A DNA stretch of 10,743 nucleotides from Microcaldota archaeon (GTDB lineage: Archaea > Micrarchaeota > Micrarchaeia > Anstonellales > J096): contig WAPD01000095.1 in assembly GCA_015520875.1 (NCBI GenBank), forward strand, positions 1 to 10,743, written 5' to 3'. A model generated the notes under the pieces. That model did no database searches. It saw nothing but the letters and a program-made list of their open reading frames with translations, and was not told the DNA's origin. Below are positions 1-7,238 of the stretch, one piece after another. A program made the position numbers and the translations under genes. Every line of letters starts with the position of its first letter. The stretch's first letter is position 1.

Positions 1-17
1 AAACTCCAATTTCCCTA

Positions 18-1097
18 TCATAATTCCTCTATCTTAATATAGTTTTTAATACCTTCCACTATACGTTTTACCAATTCTTCCTCTGGAATCTCTAAGCTAA
101 AGCTACCGCCTGATGCTCCTGGATGTCCTCCGCATTTGGTCTGCTCACATTTCAAATAATCATTCAAAAATGTCACAGCATCATAGGGTGGATTGCTTGT
201 CCTCACAGATACTCTCCATTCTGTCTCCAATTTCCTATAAACAACAACTATGGGTAAATTTGTCAATTGCTTTAAATTACTTGAAATATCTCCTGCTCTA
301 ACCGAAGAATTCTCAGGTATTTTTGTAAGAAGTCCCAATGGGGTTCCATTTTTTACGATTATATAACGTTTCCTTGGTTCCACTTTTTCAGGAATACTCT
401 CTATAAGCAAGGCATCTCCTAATGCTTCTATCAACCATTCTAAGCTCTCCCTACTAGGGTGTGGAAATGCAACTTGCCTTAACTCACCATAAGGTCTCCC
501 GCTTAATTCCAATAAAGAGGCCATGCTAATGAATGTTCCAGGATCCCCTCTCTCAAACCTCGCAGTATCAGATATTAAAGCAATGGCACTCACTGTGTGA
601 ACCCATTTTGGAACCTTTAACAGGCCTTCACTTTCCAATAGTATCAAAGCCTCCCAAACTAAAAGCGCATTGGCAGGTGCTTTTGAGTTTTTGAATTCAT
701 ATTCCCCTTTGATGTTGGTTCCCTTGGGCTCATGATGGTCAAAGATTCCAATAACTTTTTTGTTAAAACAATTGGCATTTCCAGAAGTATCCACAACGAT
801 TAAAAGCTCTTCTTTCGACTCTTGCAATTTCTTAAACTCAAACACAAGATTGAATGCCTTTTTCACCCATTTCAATAAATACTGGGCAGGATAATTCATT
901 ATGTCTTGAATATAGAGCTTTGCCTTTGGAAACATTACTTTTATTAAAATAGCAGACACAATGGCATCTGTATCTGCGTTTTTATGTGTAGTAACCGCTA
1001 ATTCCTTATCCTTGTATTTCTCGTAAAATTCTTTTAAGCGCTCGAGGCTTCCCTTTAAATAAAAGGAAGAAAAAGATGCTTTTTGGTATTTTAGCAT
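18..1097 (-). CDS. DHH-DHHA1 family phosphoesterase (RecJ/NrnA-like)
   Basis: This 359-residue protein has the full motif set of the DHH superfamily of metal-dependent phosphoesterases. Seen: motif I THKNADTDA (residues 37-45, H38, D42, D44), motif II VDTSG (D103), the DHH triad itself at 120-122, motif IV SDTARF (D177), and a C-terminal DHHA1 domain with R299 and the glycine-rich GGHPGASGG (323-331). Family knowledge: such proteins are cytoplasmic Mn-dependent nucleases or phosphatases acting on short oligonucleotides, single-stranded ends, pAp or cyclic dinucleotides. The sequence alone does not choose among these. Motif I has Ala where many members have Pro (HxxPDxD). The ATG directly follows the prefoldin beta stop (TAGATG), with AGGTG five bases before it, so the two genes are probably cotranslated. 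It ends 17 bases from the window edge. The family is confident; the substrate is not known. Confidence 0.9.
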   Translation of the reverse strand: MLKYQKASFSSFYLKGSLERLKEFYEKYKDKELAVTTHKNADTDAIVSAILIKVMFPKAKLYIQDIMNYPAQYLLKWVKKAFNLVFEFKKLQESKEELLIVVDTSGNANCFNKKVIGIFDHHEPKGTNIKGEYEFKNSKAPANALLVWEALILLESEGLLKVPKWVHTVSAIALISDTARFERGDPGTFISMASLLELSGRPYGELRQVAFPHPSRESLEWLIEALGDALLIESIPEKVEPRKRYIIVKNGTPLGLLTKIPENSSVRAGDISSNLKQLTNLPIVVVYRKLETEWRVSVRTSNPPYDAVTFLNDYLKCEQTKCGGHPGASGGSFSLEIPEEELVKRIVEGIKNYIKIEEL

Positions 1098-1457
1098 CTA
1101 TGCACCTTGTCCTCCCCTATTTTGATATTGAGAAAGCTCTGCTTCCAATGCCTTTCTCAATCTTGTCAAGGCTTCTGTAAGAGAAGAAACCTCCTTTTCC
1201 AAAGAAGAGACACGGGATTCCAACAATTCCTTCATTTTTCTCAAATCATCCAATGCCTTTTCTCTTTCTATTTTCAATAAAAGACCTCCTTGGATTTTGT
1301 AAACATAAGGTTCATCATAGGATTCTAATTCTTCTAATGTTTTTTTAACCTCGGTTAATTGAGCCTTAAATTGGGCCAAACTATCAGACAAAGTCATCAA
1401 CTTTGCCTCTTTTTTGTTATACTCTACAATTTTTTCTTCCAACTTGGATCTATCCAT
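1098..1457 (-). CDS. pfdB: Prefoldin subunit beta
   Basis: A 119-residue all-helical protein. An N-terminal coiled coil (about 2-48) and a C-terminal coiled coil (about 65-112) flank the beta-hairpin segment YVYKIQGGLLLKI (51-63), which matches the conserved VYKxxGGLLVK region of archaeal prefoldin beta. Prefoldin is a cytosolic hexamer of two alpha and four beta subunits that captures unfolded proteins and passes them to the thermosome; the coiled coils are its tentacles. The length is typical. I chose the ATG at 1457 because AGGTGG lies five bases upstream. An in-frame GTG at 1466 would add three residues, but it lies inside that ribosome-binding site. The stop abuts the start of the DHH phosphoesterase gene, a pairing I recall from other archaea. 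The short tail is Gln/Gly-rich (NRGGQGA), of no obvious function. Confidence 0.92.
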   Translation of the reverse strand: MDRSKLEEKIVEYNKKEAKLMTLSDSLAQFKAQLTEVKKTLEELESYDEPYVYKIQGGLLLKIEREKALDDLRKMKELLESRVSSLEKEVSSLTEALTRLRKALEAELSQYQNRGGQGA

Positions 1458-1462
1458 AATTC

Positions 1463-1468
1463 CCACCT
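1463..1468 (-). promoter_or_regulatory. Shine-Dalgarno of prefoldin beta, decides the start
   Basis: On the minus strand AGGTGG is followed by GAATT and then ATG at 1457. It matches the complement of the archaeal 16S 3' end (AGGAGGTGATC), and the 5-base spacing is good. It rules against the longer GTG start at 1466, which would lie within the site. Confidence 0.7.
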
Positions 1469-1488
1469 AAAGCTTTGTTAGAATAAGG

Positions 1489-1499
1489 ATTTTTAAATG
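1489..1499. promoter_or_regulatory. TATA-like box between divergent pfdB and rps19e
   Basis: The sequence ATTTTTAAATG contains TTTAAAT (1492-1498), centred about 25 bases before the rps19e ATG at 1520, the distance expected for a leaderless archaeal promoter. No Shine-Dalgarno precedes rps19e. Read on the other strand the same bases are ATTTAAAAAT, which would start a transcript near 1469 with a leader of about 12 bases beginning at the prefoldin ribosome-binding site. A second minus-strand candidate, CTTTAAGTTAAAT (1518-1506), would give a leader of about 30 bases. The box for rps19e is fairly convincing; its use in both directions is inference. Confidence 0.55.
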
Positions 1500-1519
1500 T
1501 TATCCATTTAACTTAAAGC

Positions 1520-1921
1520 ATGAAGGTACAAGAAGCACCAGCACAACTGCTAATAAAAGCAATAGCAGAAGAACTAAAAAAGGAACTAGAAAAACCAGAG
1601 TGGGTAGATTATGTAAAAACAGGAGCACATAAGGAGAGGCCACCTGAGCAAGAAGATTTTTGGTGGATAAGAGGCGCAGTTATTCTAAGAAAACTATATC
1701 TAAACGGCCCAATGGGCGTTAATAAATTCAGGAGATTATTCGGAGGTAGAAAAAACAGGGGAGTGAAACCTGAAAAGAAGGTAAAAGCCGGAGGTAAGAT
1801 TATTAGAACTTTATTGCAACAACTGGAAGAAAAAGGATATGTGAAAAAGCATCCAAAGGGAAGGGAATTAACCCCACAAGGTTATTCTTTTTTGGACAAA
1901 GTAGCTAAAAACCTACAATGA
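1520..1921 (+). CDS. rps19e: 30S ribosomal protein S19e
   Basis: A 133-residue basic protein with the hallmarks of the archaeal/eukaryotic S19e family, a winged-helix protein of the small-subunit head needed for 18S/16S maturation in eukaryotes. Seen: APAQLLIKAIAEELK (6-20), VKTGAHKERPP (32-42), WWIRGAVILRKLY (48-60), GPMGVNKFRRLFGGRKNRG (63-81), LLQQLEEKGYV (98-108) and LTPQGYSFLDKVA (118-129). Length is close to the usual 130-150. There is no Shine-Dalgarno before the ATG, but a TATA-like box sits about 25 bases upstream, so the transcript is probably leaderless. The stop TGA overlaps the ATG of the PDCD5 homologue, a linkage well known in archaea. The identification is secure. Confidence 0.97.
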   Translation: MKVQEAPAQLLIKAIAEELKKELEKPEWVDYVKTGAHKERPPEQEDFWWIRGAVILRKLYLNGPMGVNKFRRLFGGRKNRGVKPEKKVKAGGKIIRTLLQQLEEKGYVKKHPKGRELTPQGYSFLDKVAKNLQ

Positions 1922-2190
1922 ATGAAGAAGAACTAAAGAAATTGATGGAGAAAAAGAAGCAGGAGGAGATCCTAAAACAACAATTACTCTCTTTTTTAGA
2001 ACCTCCTGCTTACCAAAGGCTTATGAATGTTAAAGTGGCCAATGAAGAGTTTTTCAAAAAAGTTTCCATGTATGTGATGCAATTAGGTTCCCAAATTAGA
2101 AGAAAGCTAACAGAACAAGAACTAATTTCCATAATGAAGAAGTTAAAAGGCCCTGAACGAGAAACACACATAGAGTTTAAAAGGAAATAG
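1918..2190 (+). CDS. PDCD5/TFAR19 family DNA-binding protein
   Basis: A 90-residue charged helical protein. The N-terminus is a Lys/Glu-rich helix (3-20); the core reads FLEPPAYQRLMNVK (26-39), then VSMYVMQLGSQIRRKLTEQE (49-68) and MKKLKGPERETHIEFKRK (73-90). This matches the PDCD5 family pattern (L-x-P-E-A-R-E-R-L, then Q-L-A-x-x-G-Q-I, then the RKRETxIxRK tail). Archaeal members are usually about 105-120 residues, so this one is slightly short, mostly at the N-terminus. Family members bind DNA in vitro; their role in archaea is not settled. The start overlaps the rps19e stop as ATGA with no good Shine-Dalgarno, so translation is probably coupled. In many archaea rpl39e, rpl31e and eIF6 follow here; in this window a membrane-protein operon follows instead. 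Confidence 0.9.
   Translation: MNEEELKKLMEKKKQEEILKQQLLSFLEPPAYQRLMNVKVANEEFFKKVSMYVMQLGSQIRRKLTEQELISIMKKLKGPERETHIEFKRK
2176..2183 (+). promoter_or_regulatory. Candidate TATA box for the membrane-protein operon, inside the PDCD5 gene
   Basis: TTTAAAAG lies 26-33 bases before the ATG at 2209, which has no Shine-Dalgarno before it. This is the box-A position for a leaderless or near-leaderless archaeal transcript. The box would overlap the last codons of the PDCD5 gene (H-I-E-F-K-R-K). A second AT-rich run (ATAAAATA, 2193-2200) is too close to the ATG. Read-through from rps19e is an alternative or addition. Confidence 0.4.
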
Positions 2191-2208
2191 CCATAAAATA
2201 ACACATAT

Positions 2209-3774
2209 ATGGCCATAGCTTCCCTTACTTCAATTATCTTTGCAAACGGTTCTATTCTGGGGCTTGGTTTAGGTATTGGTTTGGCTTATGCCCTAATGTT
2301 ATACTATTTCTATAGAACATCCAACAATGAAGGGGGAGCAACAAGGGCCTACCACTACCTCAAAGATATTCTATTAACAGGTATTGTTTTGGGCGCTATT
2401 ATTGTGGTTGACCAAGGTTTCTCTATGTTTATGTCCTCTTTGACCGGAGTTACTTTAAAACCCGGTGACCATGTTAGACTGGCCGAAGGATTAACTGAAA
2501 GAATGTTAGGAGAGGTAAAAAGCACTCTATATTGGAGTTATTTAGGAGAAGCTATAATAAGCTTTTTTGGGTCCATGACATTTACCCAAATATTTGATAT
2601 CACTCCTGGTTCTATTGGAAAATTGGGTAAAGTGGGACGTAGCCTTGCCCACATAACAAAGGTCTTTACCGATAAAATAGGTGGAGCTATTCCTAAAAAG
2701 CTCTCCAATGGCCTTACTGGAGCCTTGGACATTGGTTCCGTAACTTGGAGTATAGCCCCTATGGCAGGTATTTCTGTATTGTATGGTTCTTCTAACTTTC
2801 TAGATATGGGTTTTTTAGAAAAAACCACAACCATTCTTTTCTTTATGGTAATAGCCTATTATATTCTCTATACAATTACCACTCTTATTATTCCCTTAAG
2901 CGCAATATTCTTGCCTTTGGGACTTGCTTTGATGTTTATCCCTGTCACAAGGAAAACAGGTGCTAGCATTGTTTCTTTAGTGGCTGCAATGTACTTTGTT
3001 TATCCATTTACTTTGCTATACATGGATAATGTATTTAGGGGTGTTCAATGGTATGATACTGGGAGGTTGGTTGATTTCCTTTCACCAACCTTGGCAGGCA
3101 TCTTTAATTCAGATCCTGCCTATTCTCCTGGAGATATTCAATATTCTTCATTTTTAATGAGAGAACTTAGCTATAAATACAAAAAAGACCCTACTAAAAA
3201 GCTAATCCCAATGAATGTTTCAGATGCTGATGCTTTGGTTAATTATCTAGAGTATAGGCAAATCTGTTTGCCAGACGAACCTTGTGAAAACATCCTAGGA
3301 CAAACAATAGATGAAGAGACAGCAAGAAAAGGTGTTTATAATACGTTTAAATCATCAAACGTGATAGCTCCTTGGGGCTCTTTCTTGAAGAAAACAGGTA
3401 TGTTTCTAGGAGAGGTGTGGATATTATCTCAAGTAGGTAATGTTATTGAATTATCTGTATTTGATGCTACCGGTATTGGATATGCAATAAGGCTACTATT
3501 GAAATTCATAAGACACCTTGCCACAACTTTGATTCTATTGGGGTCTATATTGCCTATCCCACCAGATTCTCCATTAGCGTCAATTCTTCCACCTTACTTA
3601 CCATTCCTGTTCTTCAAAAACATGTTACAATTTATAATGATAGTGGGACAATATAGTTTATTCATGGCAGTTATGGTATTTTTCCAAGTGTTTCTAATAA
3701 TATCGGCTTACAGGGCAATAGCAATGATTCTAGGCGGTGAATTATCCCTACCTGGATTTGAGAAGGTGATCTAA
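2209..3774 (+). CDS. Polytopic membrane protein A, first of six paralogues; function unknown
   Basis: I do not recognise a characterised family. The protein has 521 residues, the longest of the six, with about eight or nine hydrophobic helices (for example about 14-35, 54-76, 205-228, 229-246, 250-272, 424-450 and 465-508). Relative to its paralogues it has an inserted Gly/Lys-rich amphipathic stretch (134-172) and a large polar loop (275-410) holding C353 and C359 as CLPDEPC, a possible disulfide or metal pair. Shared marks: RTSNN (36-40) with Y50 where most copies have Glu; the core G238, L241, R248, G251, P266; and the tail GGELSLPGFEKVI (509-521). It is the only copy with Met (242) in place of the core Arg. 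The start is the only reasonable ATG after the PDCD5 stop, with no Shine-Dalgarno. Its last codons supply AAGGTGAT, the ribosome-binding site of the next gene. It may be a subunit of a membrane complex; a VirB6/TrbL-like role is only a possibility. Confidence 0.8.
   Translation: MAIASLTSIIFANGSILGLGLGIGLAYALMLYYFYRTSNNEGGATRAYHYLKDILLTGIVLGAIIVVDQGFSMFMSSLTGVTLKPGDHVRLAEGLTERMLGEVKSTLYWSYLGEAIISFFGSMTFTQIFDITPGSIGKLGKVGRSLAHITKVFTDKIGGAIPKKLSNGLTGALDIGSVTWSIAPMAGISVLYGSSNFLDMGFLEKTTTILFFMVIAYYILYTITTLIIPLSAIFLPLGLALMFIPVTRKTGASIVSLVAAMYFVYPFTLLYMDNVFRGVQWYDTGRLVDFLSPTLAGIFNSDPAYSPGDIQYSSFLMRELSYKYKKDPTKKLIPMNVSDADALVNYLEYRQICLPDEPCENILGQTIDEETARKGVYNTFKSSNVIAPWGSFLKKTGMFLGEVWILSQVGNVIELSVFDATGIGYAIRLLLKFIRHLATTLILLGSILPIPPDSPLASILPPYLPFLFFKNMLQFIMIVGQYSLFMAVMVFFQVFLIISAYRAIAMILGGELSLPGFEKVI
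3763..3770 (+). promoter_or_regulatory. Shine-Dalgarno of gene B inside the last codons of gene A
   Basis: AAGGTGAT is a near-perfect complement to the archaeal 16S 3' end. GGTG ends five bases before the ATG at 3774. The same bases encode K-V-I, the end of the conserved tail of protein A. It favours the ATG at 3774 over the in-frame ATG at 3783. Confidence 0.75.
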
Positions 3775-4832
3775 TGTATGGTATGAACCTATTTTTCAAT
3801 GAGTTTGCACCTCTGGTAATTGCCCTTTCCATCCTAATATTGATAACTATTTATGTTCTAGGCCATCTAACCCAAAATAAACAACTAAAATCGATGTTTA
3901 GTGTTGAGTTTTCCCAATTCTGGTCCAGTTTAGCTCTATATCTTTCAATGGGTGGCATTGTTCTATTCATCAATGCCACCATTCAATTTATAGTTACATC
4001 TCTTGGGTTCCCACCCACAACTGATGTTTATACCTGGTTACAATATCAATTGAGTACACTTCAGGAAAACGTGGGTAGGGAAATAGTTTTCCTAACCATC
4101 GTGGGACAATCTGCGGCCATAGGTGGAAATACCAAATATACTACTGGGTATCCAGGTGCAAAGACAGTAAGCGGTCAATTCTACCCTGGAATAGATCTAT
4201 TTAGCAGCAGTATATTTGTTGTAAGGGGTCTCTTGGTAATAGTAATAGGAAGTTTAACCGTCCAAATTCTGGTATTGGATTTATTAAAGGTGTTGGCATT
4301 CGGGTTTTTCCTACCCCTTGGGATTATTTTGAGATTTTTACCAGCTCTAAGAAATTATGGAAATGAATTAATAGCCGCAACTATAGCTTTGGGGATGGTA
4401 ATGCCTTTAACATATTTCATATTATATGCTGCTTTATATGATATTGCCCATATCAGAGGCGGATATTATGAAAAATTCTTGGTTCAAAATGCTGATTTTA
4501 TGAAACCTTTGTTAGACCCTGCTAAAACTTTGGAGGATGGAACTCCAAATGCAACCATTTTTCAAACAGAATTAGAAGACAAACTAACCTCAACAGTTTC
4601 AACAACAGACACCTATACACAAACTTTCACCGACTATCTATCCAATCTAGCATTAACTTTGGGATATGGTGCTTATTACATTATAAGCATGCCATTTTCA
4701 GCAATTTTATTATTTTACCATTATATAAAAGTAGGGGGTTATATAGTATATGCAGTGGCCGTACCTTCATTTGCTATAACCTTAGCGATGGCCTCAACTA
4801 ATGGAATACGTGACTTTATCCAGAGCTTGTGA
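3774..4832 (+). CDS. Polytopic membrane protein B, second of six paralogues; function unknown
   Basis: Not a family I can name. It has 352 residues and about seven hydrophobic helices (about 11-30, 50-75, 146-168, 171-190, 197-222, 292-316 and 320-342). Shared marks: after helix 1, N35 and E45 (QNKQLKSMFSVEFSQF, 34-49); the core LPLGIILRFLPALRNYG (180-196) with G183, R187, R193, G196 and then P211 exactly 15 residues on. Between helices 2 and 3 lies a polar loop (79-143), and a second (223-290) is Thr-rich (STVSTTDTYTQTFTDY, 273-288). Unlike the other five, B lacks the C-terminal GG-x-I...[KR]L[IV] tail and ends NGIRDFIQSL. It overlaps gene A by one base (TAATG) with a strong Shine-Dalgarno. 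It is probably made together with the other five as parts of one membrane assembly (inference). Confidence 0.8.
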   Translation: MYGMNLFFNEFAPLVIALSILILITIYVLGHLTQNKQLKSMFSVEFSQFWSSLALYLSMGGIVLFINATIQFIVTSLGFPPTTDVYTWLQYQLSTLQENVGREIVFLTIVGQSAAIGGNTKYTTGYPGAKTVSGQFYPGIDLFSSSIFVVRGLLVIVIGSLTVQILVLDLLKVLAFGFFLPLGIILRFLPALRNYGNELIAATIALGMVMPLTYFILYAALYDIAHIRGGYYEKFLVQNADFMKPLLDPAKTLEDGTPNATIFQTELEDKLTSTVSTTDTYTQTFTDYLSNLALTLGYGAYYIISMPFSAILLFYHYIKVGGYIVYAVAVPSFAITLAMASTNGIRDFIQSL

Positions 4833-4837
4833 TAACC

Positions 4838-6055
4838 ATGGATGTGGATATACTGTTAAATTTGGCGGCAATACCTGCTGTGTTTGGTGCATTGTTATAT
4901 GTAGGAGGTATCTTATTGTCCCATATTCTAAATAAACCAGATATAAGGAAGTTTGCAGAAGCAGAATTAATTAATCTATTGTATGTGATGCTAATAATTA
5001 TAATGTTACCAGCAATGAACATTTTGGCAACCCAATATACTCAATTCATAAACAAAGAAGCTTATAATGAGTTATGTGCCCCTTATCCCAACATATTGGA
5101 TAATGGAAGGTGTCATGTAGTTGTGGCTGGTGTCCATGTTGAGATGATGGGAAGGGAAATTATAGAATACTATTCCAACGTTTTCCTTGTTGAGACTTTT
5201 CTATCTTTGGTAAATGGTATTGGTAAAATGGATGTTGTTGAAGGAGGAAAATCTGTTTCAACCTCTTTGTTTTCTCCATTTACTGCCCCTACCCAGTATT
5301 TCTTTACACAAATTGGGGATTTTATGGGCTGGCTAGCAATGATAGAGTTTGCCCAATTAAATTTCCTTTGGATAGTTACAGATCCCACATTTTTCCAAGG
5401 TATTTTAGTATTGGGAATTTTACTAAGGATGTTTCCTCCTTTGAAGACAATGGGTGGTCTTTTAATGGCTATCGCAATTGCCTTATATTATATCTATCCA
5501 ATGGCACTGGTTACAGTAGACGCCCATTATAGAAAAGCTTACGAATATGAGGCGGGTAAAGGAAGGATAAATAGACTGGACTTTATAGAGAGAATGGTTG
5601 AGCTTACAGGAGGTTGGATATTGACTACAGATGAATTAGAGAAGGGGGTAAATGTGATGGATGATAAAATACAGACACTACAAAGGGAATGGACAAGCGA
5701 ACCAAGAAACCCTAAACACATTATTGAGTGGTTTAGGTATTTCAGTGCATTGGTAGGAGATAGCATAAGGGTGATTGTGTTTGTGGTAAAAATAGCATTG
5801 GTTTATTCCTATTTGTTCCTTGGCAGTATATTTAGAATAGTATTATTGGGATTGAGCCCCCTAAGTGCGATAGGTGGGGCTTATGTATCAGAAGGCGACT
5901 TAGTTCCAGTTATGTTAAACATGGTTTCAGAGTTCATGCTAGTGATTGCGGTTACAGCTTACTTAACAATAATCTCATTAGTGGCCTTTATTAAAAGCTT
6001 CTCTCCATTAATAGGTGGTGATGTTGAGATTGCTGGTATTTCTAAGCTTCTTTAG
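4838..6055 (+). CDS. Polytopic membrane protein C, third of six paralogues; function unknown
   Basis: Not a recognised family; 405 residues with hydrophobic helices at about 10-29, 47-64, 160-180, 185-200, 206-228, 309-347 (probably two) and 358-386. Shared marks: ILNKPDIRKFAEAELINLL (30-48) with N32 and E43; core LGILLRMFPPLKTMGG (192-207) with R197, K203, G206 and P221; tail GGDVEIAGISKLL (393-405). The loop after helix 2 has C80 and C92 in CAPYPNILDNGRC, a likely disulfide if it faces outside. The second loop (229-305) is large, charged and mostly helical in look. Start choice is uncertain: a GTG at 4829 overlaps the stop of gene B (GTGA), while the ATG at 4838 has only GTGAT upstream as a weak ribosome-binding site; I prefer the ATG. 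The 3' end overlaps the start of gene D by about 35 bases. Confidence 0.78.
   Translation: MDVDILLNLAAIPAVFGALLYVGGILLSHILNKPDIRKFAEAELINLLYVMLIIIMLPAMNILATQYTQFINKEAYNELCAPYPNILDNGRCHVVVAGVHVEMMGREIIEYYSNVFLVETFLSLVNGIGKMDVVEGGKSVSTSLFSPFTAPTQYFFTQIGDFMGWLAMIEFAQLNFLWIVTDPTFFQGILVLGILLRMFPPLKTMGGLLMAIAIALYYIYPMALVTVDAHYRKAYEYEAGKGRINRLDFIERMVELTGGWILTTDELEKGVNVMDDKIQTLQREWTSEPRNPKHIIEWFRYFSALVGDSIRVIVFVVKIALVYSYLFLGSIFRIVLLGLSPLSAIGGAYVSEGDLVPVMLNMVSEFMLVIAVTAYLTIISLVAFIKSFSPLIGGDVEIAGISKLL
6013..6020 (+). promoter_or_regulatory. Shine-Dalgarno-like AGGTGGTG before gene D, inside gene C
   Basis: AGGTGGTG immediately precedes the ATG at 6021. AGGTG ends three bases before that ATG, which is short. 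The bases encode I-G-G-D of the conserved tail of protein C. Two in-frame GTG codons (6015 and 6018) lie in the site itself, so they are poorer start candidates. Confidence 0.45.
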
Positions 6056-7238
6056 TTTATTGTTCGGTGCTGTTGCGGACGATACTCTAACAGAGATAAA
6101 AGAACCATCCGCATTTGAAACATTTTTCATATCGGCACAGGATAGTATAGCAAGCCTAATTATCTGGATGGTGGATAAGATAGGTTTATGTAAACCTGTT
6201 ACAGCTTTACCTTCAGGCATAATAGAATTATCCATCCTTGCGATAATAGCCTCCTTTTTAATCCACCTTGCCCTTTATTTAGTTTCAAAGATATTAAATC
6301 AAGAAAATGCCTATGTTGTGTTTTCAGTTGAGTTGACCAATGTTTTTTCTAATATAGTGTTAATATTGTTGGTTCTTGCGATAATTAATGTAATGATAGG
6401 TTATAACATTTTTGAAGAAGCAAAACAATACCTAATTAAAATCCTGGTAAAGAATGGAATCTTCCAGATGTATCTAATGGGATTAAACCAAATGGTTATC
6501 TATTTCTCTAACATAAGGATTCCATTAACGTTTGGAACAGAGCAATGGTTTGCTGCTTCAGCCAATCTAGATCAATTAATGAAGTTAACATTAAGTTTGC
6601 TTGGAATTCTATTGAATACATCGGCCCTCATAACGATCCAATATGCCTTTAAATTATTCTTGATTTGTTTATCTGCTAATTATTTCATGACATTGTTGTT
6701 CCCTGTTGGTATATTCTTAAGATCCTTCTATTTAACAAGGTCTGGAGGAAATGTGATCCTAGGAATTGCTATAGCATTTGCAATATTATATCCATTTATC
6801 CTATTTTTGATGGGAAAACTATATTATGTGGTGTTTGATACTTGGTTTACCTATATAGAAAAAGCACTAAGGAAAATGGTAGTTACCTTGGTTTATTATT
6901 TAATAGGATATATGATTAGGCTTGCTGAATTAGGTATTCTATCCGGAGTAATGTCATTTTTATCCTCTATCACAGGTCCATTAGCACCTTTGTTAAATTC
7001 AATGCCCGCAATAAGCAATGCCATAAATACAATAATAAGGGGCGGAGTTACAATTTCCCTATTAATGACATTTGCCAATGCTTTAATATCATTATTATTT
7101 GGATATGGAATGTTTTTAGTTATGTTTGGGCTAGTATTAGGACCGTTAACAATATTCCTAACGTTGTTGTTAGCAGGAGAGGTCTCAGAAAAACTGGGAA
7201 CAAGAATTAATCTAGCTGCATTTACGAGGTTGATATGA
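6021..7238 (+). CDS. Polytopic membrane protein D with N-terminal signal sequence, fourth of six paralogues
   Basis: Not a recognised family; 405 residues from the ATG at 6021 (407 from a GTG at 6015). It opens with a typical Sec signal sequence, MLRLLVFLSFFSLLFGAVA followed by DDT, with an Ala-Val-Ala cleavage site near residue 19, or it is a signal anchor. A short polar region (20-68) with C57 precedes the first family helix (about 69-90). Shared marks: KILNQENAYVVFSVELTNVF (90-109) with N93 and E104; core FPVGIFLRSFYLTRSGG (227-243) with G230, R234, R240, G243 and P258; tail GTRINLAAFTRLI (393-405). Here the loop after the core is short, and the C-terminal half is almost wholly hydrophobic. 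The signal sequence is encoded over the last 35 bases of gene C in another frame. The hydrophobic N-terminus supports the overlapping start; the next Met in frame (residue 50) would lose it. Confidence 0.78.
   Translation: MLRLLVFLSFFSLLFGAVADDTLTEIKEPSAFETFFISAQDSIASLIIWMVDKIGLCKPVTALPSGIIELSILAIIASFLIHLALYLVSKILNQENAYVVFSVELTNVFSNIVLILLVLAIINVMIGYNIFEEAKQYLIKILVKNGIFQMYLMGLNQMVIYFSNIRIPLTFGTEQWFAASANLDQLMKLTLSLLGILLNTSALITIQYAFKLFLICLSANYFMTLLFPVGIFLRSFYLTRSGGNVILGIAIAFAILYPFILFLMGKLYYVVFDTWFTYIEKALRKMVVTLVYYLIGYMIRLAELGILSGVMSFLSSITGPLAPLLNSMPAISNAINTIIRGGVTISLLMTFANALISLLFGYGMFLVMFGLVLGPLTIFLTLLLAGEVSEKLGTRINLAAFTRLI
7226..7230 (+). promoter_or_regulatory. Shine-Dalgarno of gene E inside the last codons of gene D
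   Basis: GAGGT lies four bases before the ATG at 7235 and seven before the adjacent ATG at 7238. The bases encode the T-R-L part of the tail of protein D. The 7-base spacing would favour the second ATG, removing one Met. Confidence 0.65.

Noticed and set aside
113..301. Plus-strand open frame within the DHH phosphoesterase gene
   Set aside because: It is antisense to a well-conserved coding region that holds the DHHA1 motif, and its protein has no recognisable features.
1464..1466. GTG start giving a three-residue longer prefoldin beta
   Set aside because: The GTG is inside AGGTGG, which serves the ATG at 1457 with good spacing.
2193..2200. ATAAAATA as the TATA box of gene A
   Set aside because: It is only about 12 bases before the ATG, so transcription would begin inside the gene; TTTAAAAG at 2176 fits better.
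2538..2834. Minus-strand open frame of 98 codons inside gene A
   Set aside because: Gene A carries the family signatures and connected start/stop signals on the plus strand; the antisense frame looks like a shadow.
4816..5766. Minus-strand open frames inside genes B and C (4816-5022, 5170-5388, 5539-5766)
   Set aside because: All lie opposite strongly supported membrane-protein genes and have low-complexity translations typical of antisense frames.
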